NCBI GenBank assembly: GCA_947259685.1
Contig: CAMYNC010000038.1
Location: forward strand, 1 to 42,964
DNA from: an uncultured Desulfuromonadales bacterium
GTDB lineage: Bacteria; Desulfobacterota; Desulfuromonadia; Desulfuromonadales; Geopsychrobacteraceae
Direction: 5' to 3'
Length of the DNA: 42,964 nucleotides
Under the pieces are notes generated by a model. That model saw only the letters and a program-made list of their open reading frames with translations. It had not been told where the DNA came from and did not search any database. Each line of letters opens with the position of its first letter. The first letter of the stretch is position 1. Made by a program: the position numbers and the translations under genes. Positions 8,735 through 16,900 of this stretch are shown in pieces.

Positions 8735-9826
8735 TCAACCATTACTTTTTTCGAACTGCTGCATAAAATTCGCCAGGGTTTCGATCCCGGCCATCGGCAT
8801 CGGGTTGTAGATCGAAGCGCGAATACCGCCAACGTTGCGATGCCCCTTTAATGCATACAAACCGGTTGCGCCAGCTTCTTTAAGAAATTTGGCCTCCAAC
8901 TCTTCACTCGCCAGGTTGAAGCTGACATTCATGATGGAGCGGTGCTCCTTATGAGCAACCCCGCGATAAAAATCGGAAGCATCGATCACCTGATAGAGGC
9001 GCGCCGCCTTCTCTTGGTTGCGCTGTTCGATCGCAGCCACCCCGCCCTGCTCTTTTAGCCACTCCAGGACCAGCTTGGTGGTATAAACGGCAAAAGTGTT
9101 GGTGGTATTGGTCAGCGAATTGTCGGCGGCAGCCTGGGTGTAGTTGAGCAGTACCGGGGTTTGCTCGCTGGCCAGTTCAAGCAGGTCCTCGCGGATGATT
9201 ACCATCGCCATCCCGGAAGGACCGAGGTTCTTCTGCATGCCAGCATAAATGACACCAAACTTGGAATAATCGATTTTCCGCGATAGGATTTCCGAGGTCA
9301 TGTCGGCAACCAGCGGTACTTCTCCGGTCTCTGGAAACTGATTCCAGCGGGTGCCGTAGATGGTGTTGTTGCCGGTGATGTGCACATAAGCAACATCATC
9401 GCGGAAAATTGCCGGATCGTACTCGGGGATTCGGTCGTAGTTGGTCTCGCCGCTGCTGGCGGCGATTTCAACATTGCAGAAATTCTTCGCATCCTTGGCC
9501 GCCAACTTGGCGAAGTTGCCGGTTTCAAAGTAGAGGCACTTTTTTCCCGGCTTACGACCGGCCAGGTTCAGCGGCAAAGCGGAAAACTGCATGCGGGCGC
9601 CACCATGAATAAACAGAATCCGGTAGTTCTCCGGCAGGCCGGTCAGCTCGCGGAACAGCGCCTGGGCCTCTTCGAGGATGGCGACAAACTCTTTGGCCCG
9701 GTGGCTGATTTCGATCACCGAAACCCCCATCCCCTGATAGTCGAGCCACTCCTGCTGTATTTTCTGCATCACTGGCTCCGGAAGCATCGCCGGGCCGGCA
9801 CCGAAATTGTAAACCTTAGTTGTCAT
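8735..9826 (-). CDS. serC: Phosphoserine aminotransferase
   Basis: Transfers an amino group from glutamate to 3-phosphohydroxypyruvate, the second step of serine synthesis, and can also act in pyridoxal phosphate synthesis. 363 residues, the normal length for SerC. It opens VYNFGAGPAMLPEPV and carries the PLP lysine at about residue 199 in AGMQKNLGPSG, with the phosphate-binding GGARMQF near residue 75. It follows the short phosphoglycerate dehydrogenase by 57 bases on the same strand, so the two probably form one transcript ended by the terminator at 8663-8703. Confidence 0.97.
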   Translation of the reverse strand: MTTKVYNFGAGPAMLPEPVMQKIQQEWLDYQGMGVSVIEISHRAKEFVAILEEAQALFRELTGLPENYRILFIHGGARMQFSALPLNLAGRKPGKKCLYFETGNFAKLAAKDAKNFCNVEIAASSGETNYDRIPEYDPAIFRDDVAYVHITGNNTIYGTRWNQFPETGEVPLVADMTSEILSRKIDYSKFGVIYAGMQKNLGPSGMAMVIIREDLLELASEQTPVLLNYTQAAADNSLTNTTNTFAVYTTKLVLEWLKEQGGVAAIEQRNQEKAARLYQVIDASDFYRGVAHKEHRSIMNVSFNLASEELEAKFLKEAGATGLYALKGHRNVGGIRASIYNPMPMAGIETLANFMQQFEKSNG

Positions 9827-9883
9827 GTCCTAGCTCCTTGTTATCGAATTGAATATATGCACAGATCTTAAAATGGCATGAAA

Positions 9884-11053
9884 TTAAAGGGTCCGAGCGC
9901 TGATCACACCATCAATCGCTTCCAGTGCAGTCACCAGATCGTCCTGCGGTTCGCGCTCGATATCGATCAGGTTATAGGCAATATCACCGCGACTTTTATT
10001 AATCATGTCAGCAACGTTGTGATTGCGGTCGGCCAGCACCGAAAGAATCTGTCCGAGCATTTTCGGAACATTTTTATTGATGATTGCCAGCCGACAGACA
10101 CCGCTGCGCTCTAGCGAGGTGGTGGGAAAATTGACCGAATTGTTGATATTGCCATTTTCCAGAAAATTGATCAGCTGATCAGCAATCATGATCGCGCAGT
10201 TCTCTTCCGCTTCAGCGGTGCTGGCGCCTAAGTGCGGCATCAAGACCACATCCTCCCGGCCGAGCAGTTCCGGCATCGGGAAATCACTGATATAGCTGCG
10301 TAGCGGGCCGGAATCGAGCGCCGTGACAATCGCAGCGGTCTCAACCAGTTTTTCCCGGGAGAAATTCAATAAAACCGCCCCGGGCTTGAAACTTTGCGCC
10401 AGCTCTTTATTGATCAGGTTGCGGGTCGCTTCCAAAACCGGCAGGTGCAGGGAAACGTAATCTGATCGGGAGAGCAGTGTCTGCATGTTCTCGACCCGTT
10501 CCACCTCCCGTGATAACCGCCAGGCCGCGTCAACCGAAAGTGCCGGATCGAGGCCCAGAACTTTCATCCCCAGCATCAAGCCGGTTTCCGCTACCAGCGA
10601 ACCGATCGCCCCCAGACCAACCACACCGAGGGTCTTGCCGGCCAGTTCGGTGCCGCCAAACTGCTTCTTGCCATTCTCGACCAACTTATGCAGCTCTTGC
10701 TCATCAAGCCCGTCACCTTGCTGTTTCAGATAATTGATGCCACCGAGCATGTCTCGCCCGGAGAGCAACAATCCGGCCACTACCAGCTCTTTCACCGCGT
10801 TGGCATTGGCTCCAGGGGCGTTAAAAACCACTATGCCGCGCTCGGTACAATCAGCCACCGGGATATTGTTGACCCCGGCTCCAGCCCGGCCGATGGCGGT
10901 GACCGTCGGACCGATTAACTCGGGGGTCAACTGGTGGCTGCGCAGCATAATGGCATCGGGATGACCGATCTCCGAAGCCACTTCATATTTATCCCGGGAA
11001 AACTTATCCAGGCCTTTCACGGAAATCTTGTTGTAGGTCAGAATTTTGTACAT
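9884..11053 (-). CDS. Short-form phosphoglycerate dehydrogenase with ACT domain
   Basis: 389 residues. The substrate domain contains GRAGAGVNNIPV, the NAD-binding fold has GLGAIG near residue 148, and the catalytic-region His lies in MPHLGAST near residue 273. The C-terminal 75 residues form an ACT domain (RLAIINKNVPKMLGQILS), usually a serine-binding regulatory module. The intervening domain present in the first SerA (1-1242) is absent. Linkage to serC strongly suggests it makes 3-phosphohydroxypyruvate for serine synthesis. The start at 11053 has GGAGG upstream. It is 89 bases downstream of the Cys-rich gene and may share the aroF transcript. Confidence 0.92.
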   Translation of the reverse strand: MYKILTYNKISVKGLDKFSRDKYEVASEIGHPDAIMLRSHQLTPELIGPTVTAIGRAGAGVNNIPVADCTERGIVVFNAPGANANAVKELVVAGLLLSGRDMLGGINYLKQQGDGLDEQELHKLVENGKKQFGGTELAGKTLGVVGLGAIGSLVAETGLMLGMKVLGLDPALSVDAAWRLSREVERVENMQTLLSRSDYVSLHLPVLEATRNLINKELAQSFKPGAVLLNFSREKLVETAAIVTALDSGPLRSYISDFPMPELLGREDVVLMPHLGASTAEAEENCAIMIADQLINFLENGNINNSVNFPTTSLERSGVCRLAIINKNVPKMLGQILSVLADRNHNVADMINKSRGDIAYNLIDIEREPQDDLVTALEAIDGVISARTL

Positions 11054-11142
11054 GGTGGCCTCCAGAGGGCAGCAAAAAAACAGACAAACACAACCTGCGA
11101 TAGATCACAACAGCTCTTGTTTCCGGGAACGACCCAACAAGG

Positions 11143-11421
11143 TCATTTAATAACCTTCAACCGTCCCTTGCCAGCCCCCCCGGAAGGTGGCTGCGGCGTC
11201 TCAGGTGGATCGCCCTGGGGCACCGGCTCAGGCTCCCCGCCGATCTGCGGCAGGTTCCCCTCTGCGAGCATCGTGCTGACTGCAGTCGCAACCGCCAAGC
11301 ATTGCTTCATGCAAACCTTGTAGGCCGGGCACTGGCTGCAGTCGGCCTCGCCCCCGGCGGCGCGCAGGGCATGCACCACCAGTTCGACACTTTCGATTTG
11401 CGATAGAGGGACAAAATACAT
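11143..11421 (-). CDS. Small Cys-motif protein, unknown function
   Basis: 92 residues from the ATG at 11421, chosen because AAGGAG lies just upstream; a longer frame from 11484 would overlap aroF. The start MYFVPLSQIESVELVVHAL is followed by CSQCPAYKVCMKQC, four cysteines spaced 2, 5 and 3 that could bind zinc or an Fe-S cluster. The last 30 residues are rich in Pro and Gly and end basic. I do not recognise the family. It lies 22 bases after aroF and before the serA paralogue, all on one strand, so it is probably cotranscribed with amino-acid biosynthesis genes. Confidence 0.7.
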   Translation of the reverse strand: MYFVPLSQIESVELVVHALRAAGGEADCSQCPAYKVCMKQCLAVATAVSTMLAEGNLPQIGGEPEPVPQGDPPETPQPPSGGAGKGRLKVIK

Positions 11422-11443
11422 AGGATCTCCTTGCAGACAATTC

Positions 11444-12469
11444 TCAGCCGGCCAATTCACGACCGGCGACTTCGACAAAGCCACGCAGCTTGGTCATCAG
11501 CTCCTGAAACTCAGCCGGGCGCAAGGATTGTGGACCATCACTGGCAGCCTCTTCAGGACAGGGATGGACCTCGACCAGCAGGCCATCGGCTCCCGCGGCA
11601 GCGGCGGCATAACACATCGGCGCCACCAGATGGGCGTGACCAGTGGCGTGGGAAGGATCGATCATCACCGGCAGATGGGTCTGCTGCTTAAGGACCGGAA
11701 CGGCGGAAATATCCAGCGTGTTGCGCGTGGCAGTTTCAAAGGTGCGGATACCGCGCTCGCAAAGGATCACCCGCCGGTTGCCTTCGGAAAGAATATATTC
11801 GGCGCTCATCAGAAATTCCTGAATAGTGGTCGCCATCCCGCGCTTAAGCAGAATCGGCTTATCGAGCTGACCGAGCATCTTCAGCAGGGCAAAATTCTGG
11901 GTGTTGCGCGCACCGACCTGCATCACATCGGCATACTTGGCGACCAGCTCAACATCCCTTGGGTTGACCACCTCGGTGACAATCGGCAACCCGGTGCGCT
12001 CGCGCGCCTCGGCCAGCAACTTCAGCCCGTCCTCTTCCATCCCCTGGAAGGAATAGGGGCTGGTCCGTGGCTTAAAGGCACCGCCGCGCAGCAGCCGAGC
12101 ACCGGCCTTTTTGACTTCTACAGCCGTCTCGCAGATCTGCTCCCGGCTTTCCACCGCGCAGGGCCCAGCCACCACCACAAACTCTTTGCCGCCGATATTC
12201 AATCCCGGCACGATTTCCACCTGGCTCGGCTGTGGCTGCACCTCAAGGCTGGCCAGTTTATAAGGCATCAGAATCGGCACCACCCGCTCAACGCCCGGCA
12301 TCGACTCGATCTTCTGCAATTTCTCTTTGCCGCGCTCATCGCCGACGGCGCCAACGACATTGCGGGTTTCGCCGTGAATAACATGCGGTTGGTAGCCGAG
12401 TTCGACAATCTTTTTCTCCACCTCGGCCAGAGCTTCCTGGGAAGCCCCTTTCTGCATAACAATGATCAT
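11444..12469 (-). CDS. aroF: 3-deoxy-7-phosphoheptulonate (DAHP) synthase
   Basis: Condenses phosphoenolpyruvate and erythrose 4-phosphate, the entry step to aromatic amino acids. 341 residues from the ATG at 12469 (AAAGGAG nine bases upstream; an in-frame upstream extension has no good site). Residues 1-75 form the small N-terminal regulatory domain of the AroF-like single-domain class. The TIM barrel shows [43 protein letters not shown] and IDPSHATG. A leader of about 240 bases encodes a Phe-rich peptide and two terminator-like hairpins, so expression is likely attenuated by phenylalanyl-tRNA supply. The symbol follows common use in this group; aroG is also applied. Confidence 0.95.
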   Translation of the reverse strand: MIIVMQKGASQEALAEVEKKIVELGYQPHVIHGETRNVVGAVGDERGKEKLQKIESMPGVERVVPILMPYKLASLEVQPQPSQVEIVPGLNIGGKEFVVVAGPCAVESREQICETAVEVKKAGARLLRGGAFKPRTSPYSFQGMEEDGLKLLAEARERTGLPIVTEVVNPRDVELVAKYADVMQVGARNTQNFALLKMLGQLDKPILLKRGMATTIQEFLMSAEYILSEGNRRVILCERGIRTFETATRNTLDISAVPVLKQQTHLPVMIDPSHATGHAHLVAPMCYAAAAAGADGLLVEVHPCPEEAASDGPQSLRPAEFQELMTKLRGFVEVAGRELAG

Positions 12470-12498
12470 TCTGCTGCTCCTTTGCCGTCGCGGTGCGA

Positions 12499-12538
12499 CG
12501 CGAAAAGGCAAAAGGCCGCCCGGTGCTCCCGGCGGCCT
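12499..12538 (-). terminator. Second terminator-like hairpin in the aroF leader
   Basis: On the minus strand AGGCCGCC (12538-12531) pairs with GGCGGCCT (12520-12513), followed by TTTGCCTTTT. It lies between the attenuator and the aroF start. A small hairpin, GTCGC/GCGAC (12486-12498), comes next, just before the ribosome-binding site. Confidence 0.6.
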
Positions 12539-12554
12539 CAATTTTCAAGTCGTA

Positions 12555-12605
12555 CCAAAAAAAGAAAAACCATGAGAGAACCTTTGTGCCGTTCTGCCAT
12601 GGTTT
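12555..12605 (-). terminator. Attenuator terminator of the aroF leader
   Basis: On the minus strand AAACCATG (12605-12598) pairs with CATGGTTT (12574-12567), and AGAAC (12595-12591) with GTTCT (12581-12577), followed by TTTTCTTTTTTTGG. The 5' arm contains CCATGGCAGA (12602-12593), which is also complementary to TCTGCCAGGG (12651-12642) inside the leader peptide gene, giving a mutually exclusive antiterminator. Confidence 0.75.
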
Positions 12606-12627
12606 GAGTGTCCGAAGCCCTTATTCC

Positions 12628-12711
12628 TTACAGACCCGCTCCCCTGGCAGACGACCGAAAAAAGCCGCTAAACCAAAAGAAAAAGCTGTTAAAGAAAGTA
12701 AATAAGGTCAT
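12628..12711 (-). CDS. Phenylalanine-rich leader peptide of aroF (attenuator)
   Basis: 27 residues, starting MTLFTFFNSFFFWFSGFF. Nine of the first 18 residues are Phe (4, 6, 7, 10, 11, 12, 14, 17, 18), plus one Trp. AGGTGG lies seven bases before the ATG. Such Phe density matches pheL-type leader peptides, whose translation senses charged tRNA-Phe. If the ribosome stalls on the Phe codons, the segment at 12642-12651 is free to pair with the first arm of the terminator and let RNA polymerase continue into aroF. If it runs on to the TAA at 12628, the terminator forms. The mechanism is inferred from layout; the peptide and hairpins are seen directly. Confidence 0.8.
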   Translation of the reverse strand: MTLFTFFNSFFFWFSGFFRSSARGAGL

Positions 12712-12738
12712 TTGGATCCACCTGATTAAAGTTGCCAG

Positions 12739-12768
12739 ATTTTAAACGGGAAGAGAACCACAATGCAA
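12739..12768 (-). promoter_or_regulatory. Likely promoter of the aroF leader
   Basis: On the minus strand TTGCAT (12768-12763) and TAAAAT (12744-12739) are 18 bases apart. The -35 is weak and the -10 good. The start would be near 12732, about 20 bases before the leader peptide ATG. Confidence 0.5.
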
Positions 12769-12841
12769 GGACTTTCTCAGGGTCATCGCCCCATCACGAT
12801 TCGCTACCCTGCCCCACAAGCTACCAACTTTCAACGCCTGG

Positions 12842-12868
12842 CAGGCGAGCCAAGAGGCTAATCGCCTG
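12842..12868. repeat. Hairpin between the divergent aroF and tRNA-Phe promoters
   Basis: CAGGCGA (12842-12848) and TCGCCTG (12862-12868) are perfectly complementary, and inside them GCC pairs with GGC around a short loop. It may be an operator; no T-run supports termination. Confidence 0.4.
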
Positions 12869-12949
12869 AAAAATCGCCCAATACCTAATCGAGCGGCCAT
12901 AACCCACCAACTATTTGCGCCCGTCGCAGAATTTATCGGCCATTTTTTC

Positions 12950-12978
12950 TTGACAGTGACGGGCCCATTCGTTATAAA
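12950..12978 (+). promoter_or_regulatory. Strong sigma-70 promoter of tRNA-Phe
   Basis: TTGACA (12950-12955), a 17-base spacer and TATAAA (12973-12978), with a GC-rich stretch after the -10 as in stable-RNA promoters. It lies 13 bases before the mature tRNA 5' end. Confidence 0.85.
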
Positions 12979-12991
12979 CGGGTCTCGTTTC

Positions 12992-13062
<71 letters not shown>

Positions 13063-13063
<1 letters not shown>

Positions 13064-13101
13064 AAGGGTTACAGCTCACGCTGTAACCCTTTTTCTTTTT
13101 T
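13063..13101 (+). terminator. Rho-independent terminator of the tRNA-Phe unit
   Basis: AAAGGGTTACAG (13063-13074) and CTGTAACCCTTT (13081-13092) form a 12-bp stem with a six-base loop, followed by TTCTTTTTTG. The rest of the gap to 13321 shows no gene or strong signal. Confidence 0.92.
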
Positions 13102-13321
13102 GTGCTAAGTAACTTGAAGTAGATTTTTCAGATAAAGAAAGGGCCCGCTTATCAACCGCTGACACTTTTTGAGATCAAAGATCCATGTATCGAGCTTATG
13201 TCGATATACTTTCTGGGGTCACAGAGATGAAAAATCTAAAGGACTGAACCACTATGCACGGCATAAGGACATAGGTTCCTATCGGGACTGAAAGTTTTGA
13301 GGAGTTTGGCAAAACAGCGAA

Positions 13322-13347
13322 GGAGGGGCCCTGCTAGGCGCCCCTCC
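13322..13347 (-). terminator. Terminator of the cytochrome gene
   Basis: GGAGGGGC (13322-13329) pairs with GCCCCTCC (13340-13347). On the minus strand the hairpin is followed by TTCGCTGTTTT, a weak T-run. It lies 28 bases past the stop. Confidence 0.65.
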
Positions 13348-13375
13348 CGCTACCAACAATCAAACATATTGTCGA

Positions 13376-13876
13376 TTACTTGGCTTGTTCCGCCATGTAT
13401 TCAACCGCAGCACGAACCTCTGCATCCGACAGTGAAGAATTTCCACCCTTGGCAGGCATCTTGCCTTTACCGTTGATGGCATTGGTGGTCATCTGATCGA
13501 CACCACTGGCGACCAGCGATTTCCAAGCGGCTTTATCGCCGGTTTTCGGTGCGCCGGCGATACCCAGTTTGTGGCAACTGATGCAGGCTTTAGTGTAAAC
13601 CGCCTGACCATCTGCGAGTGCATCTTTGCCCTGCTGGACAACGGCCGCCGCCTGCTGTCCAACCTGAGCGACCTGCTCCTGGCCCTCTTTCATCAGCTGA
13701 TCAGCGGTTTCCTTGGTTTGTGCAGCAACCTTCTCAGCCGGCGGTACAGCCGGTGATTTTTCGGCCGGAACCGCTGCCGGCGCGCTGCCCTGCGTGGGTG
13801 CTGCCGCCTCTTCCTGACTACAGCCGAATAGGGCCAGCGACATTAACAATACCGACAGAATTACTAGTTTTTCCAT
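13376..13876 (-). CDS. Monoheme c-type cytochrome lipoprotein
   Basis: 166 residues from the ATG at 13876, which has AAAGGAGG upstream; longer in-frame starts lack this. The N-terminus is a lipoprotein signal peptide ending LALFGC, with the lipidated Cys at residue 19. An Ala/Pro/Gln-rich linker (20-85) leads to a class I cytochrome c domain with heme motif CISCH at 98-102 and a probable axial Met in KGKMPAKGG. This resembles cytochrome c5-like electron carriers tethered in the periplasm. It lies 83 bases downstream of tamB on the same strand, but its own strong ribosome-binding site suggests some independence. Confidence 0.88.
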   Translation of the reverse strand: MEKLVILSVLLMSLALFGCSQEEAAAPTQGSAPAAVPAEKSPAVPPAEKVAAQTKETADQLMKEGQEQVAQVGQQAAAVVQQGKDALADGQAVYTKACISCHKLGIAGAPKTGDKAAWKSLVASGVDQMTTNAINGKGKMPAKGGNSSLSDAEVRAAVEYMAEQAK

Positions 13877-13959
13877 GGTTTCCTCCTTTAATGAGTAGCG
13901 AATTTGTGAAGGGTATAGCATAGCAGAGGATCGCATGTCGACAATCCTCTGCGCGAAAT

Positions 13960-16900
13960 TCATTCGATTTCGATGCGGTAAAACATATCGACCCCACTCT
14001 CGAGGCCGATATTTGATTCAACCTCTAAAGCGGGGGTAAGTTTATACCTCAACCGCACTTCATTGCTCTGGGTAAACAGCGAGTAGCCAAGGCTGATGTA
14101 AAGATCGGGTGTTAAAAATTTTCCAGTGGTAATCACCGAAGAGGCAACATTGCCATCACCAGCACTGATATCGAGCACATCCAACCCCAGCCCCTGCTTC
14201 AATTTTTCTTGCACCATCACCGATTCCCCTTGGGACAACAAGGCCCCAGCGGCACTCATCAACAGTCCGGCCTGGCTGCTGTCAGCACCAAGCGGCCGGC
14301 CGAGGACGATATAAGAAAGAATGTCGGTTTCCGGCATAGCTGGCTGAGAATACAGCTCTGCCCGCGGCAATTGCGGGGTCCCGCTGACCTTAACCCCAGC
14401 CTGCACCTCGCCGATCTTGCGCAGGGCAAGAATATCCAGGTTCGGCTGATCAATGGGCCCTCCGGTAAAGAAAAGCTGGCCGCGTTCGATATCGAGGTTG
14501 ACTCCATAACTTGCAAAGCTCCCCTTCTCCACCTGAATCTTGCCAACCGCGACCAACTCTTGCTGTGCGGTCGACTGCAGTCTCAGCTTGCCGGCCAACT
14601 TTGCATCGAGACCGGCAGTATTCAGTAGGACCCGTTCGCCCAATTGCAGCTGCAGGTCAATATCGTGCTGCAAGCGAAACTTACGTTTTGCCGGCTCCTG
14701 CGCATCGAGAATCACCAGATCGGGGCTGCTGTTCGGTTGAGAGGATTTCTGCTTGCCACGGATCAGTAGTTCAGGGATCGCTAAACTCCCTCGCACCCGC
14801 AGGCTTTCGAGGTCACCATCGAGCTGCAGATCGGGGGCGATTTGTAATTGCAGCTCGGCCAGATTGATCAGTTGAAATTCTTCCCCCTTCAGCTGCAGCT
14901 GGTAGCGGCCAGGCTGCCAGCGATTGAGCTTCAAGCTGCCATTGCCCTCCAGGCTGCCGTCGCCGGAATAGAGTTGTAGCCGCTCAATAGCCAGCTGCTG
15001 CTCATCGAAAGTTCCGAGCAATTCAATATTCTTCAGCTCAATTCCAGCGTTCGGCAAAAATGCGCCAGCACCGAACAGATGCAACCGCCCGGTGAGTTCC
15101 GGCTGTTGCCAGTCACCTTCAAGCTGCATAGCGAGATTGAGCTGGCCACGGCTCTCCTGAACGGCTCCGGGAAAGATCACCGAAAGTAGGCCCAGCTCCT
15201 GCAAATTAGCGGTCAATTCCGCCTGCAATGGTCCCGGCAGCGGCTCCACCGGAAGTTCGCTGGCCAGCGGCAACTGCAGCCGCCCTACAACCTCGCCCTG
15301 TTCGCTCAACTCCACAAGAAACTCTCCTGCGAGCTGATCCTCCTGCCAGCGCCAGGAAAAACGGGCTGCACTGAGGTCGGCGTTGACCGTCCCGGCATCC
15401 TCTAACCAGGAAATCTGCCCCTGTTCAACGCTTGCCTGCCCGCCCAGGGTAAAACGGCGCTCGGGAGACCAGTCCCCAGATGCCTGCAGGCCGAGTTGGC
15501 CAACCAGACTAAGGGTCGCTGGCAACCAGGGTTGCAGGCGCTGCAGGGAAATTTGTTGAGCCTTGAGTTCAAACTGACCCTGCCGCGGCAGACCGGTCTG
15601 CAGCGCCTGGGGCGAATTCAGCTCGGCCTGCAAACGACCACCATCGACAAGCTCCAGCAGCAAAGAACTATTCAGCCCTTGCGCATCCCAAGCCGCCGTC
15701 AACTGGCTGTCGGCCAGCTTCAAGTTGAGATTCGCTTGCTGCAACTCGCCTTGCAAAGCCAGCGCGGCCTGCAGCCGCGACTGGTCAGGTCCGGCCAATT
15801 GCAGGCTGAAGTTGCCGCTGCTCTGCCCGGACAGCTTATCAACCGGCAACCAACGCCCCAAAGGTTGTAAAGGCAGCCGTTCCCACTCTAAGCTGCCCTG
15901 CCCTTGCCAGCTGGGCAGCTTGAACCGTGCTGCCCCCTGCACCCTTGCCTGTTCGCTGCTGCTAAGTTGCAAACTCGCGAGATGGAGCTCCTCGGCCGAA
16001 ATTTCCAGCGGCACTGGGCCCACCAACTGCCAACTGCCGAATTCTGGATTCTCCCCCTGCAGCTGGGTCAGTCGCCCTTGCCAGCGATCACCTTGCCAGC
16101 CGCCATGCAGAATCAGCTTGGCCTGCCCCGGCGGCTGCCGAAGTTGCAGGGACAGCTGATGTTCCGTCAGATTGCCCTGCAATTCCAGCTGCAGCTTCTC
16201 GACCCGCAAGTGCCGGTAGCCGAGTTGCTCTCCCTGCCCGGACAGCTCCGCAGCCAGCTGCTGGTTTTCCCAACGCAGCCAGCCGCTGCTGCTAAAACTA
16301 CCACGCAGATCGGGGCGCAACTTTTCCAACTGGGCAATCTGTAACTGCAGCTCAAGCCGCTCCTCAAGATCTCCTGCGCCGTGCAGACTGATGCCATCCC
16401 CCTGCAAATCCAACCGCTCCAGCAATAATTTATTTTCCGCAAATTGCAGGTCGATCTCGCCCAACAAGGGTAGTTGGTAAAATGATGAATCGCGCAACAA
16501 CAGCTGCAGCTGTCCCGCCGGTGATCGGCTGCCGCCGCCAGCCAGTGTACCGTTTAGATCAAGGCTCAGCACCGCAGGCAGATCAGGTTCAAGCTGCGCC
16601 AACTGCAGCCGCTCAGCCTGCAGTTCGGCCTGCAATTGCCAGCCGTCATGCCAGTCAGCACTCAACAGCCCGGCAAGTTTTCCTCCGAGCCAGGCCCCTT
16701 GCAGGTCGGTCAGTTGCAAAGCCTGCCGGTCGCCGCTGAAGTTGCCGCTCAGCTCAGCCTGAACCTCAGCGCTGCCACTGCTGGCCAGGTTGAACGCTCC
16801 GGAATACTGCTGCGGCTGGCCGCTGAACTGCAGCGCACCTGACAGCTGGAACGACTTTTTAGCTTCCGCCTGCAAGTCAAGCTGCTGAACCCTCAGTTGG

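Noticed and set aside
8557..8766. 69-codon plus-strand frame overlapping the end of serC
   Set aside because: It runs through the serC terminator and into serC antisense, with no domain or ribosome-binding site.
12493..12705. Plus-strand frame ending in a Lys-rich tail (KKAAKPKEKAVKESK)
   Set aside because: The Lys-rich tail is the antisense of the Phe codons in the aroF leader peptide, and the frame crosses both terminator hairpins; the minus-strand reading explains the sequence better.
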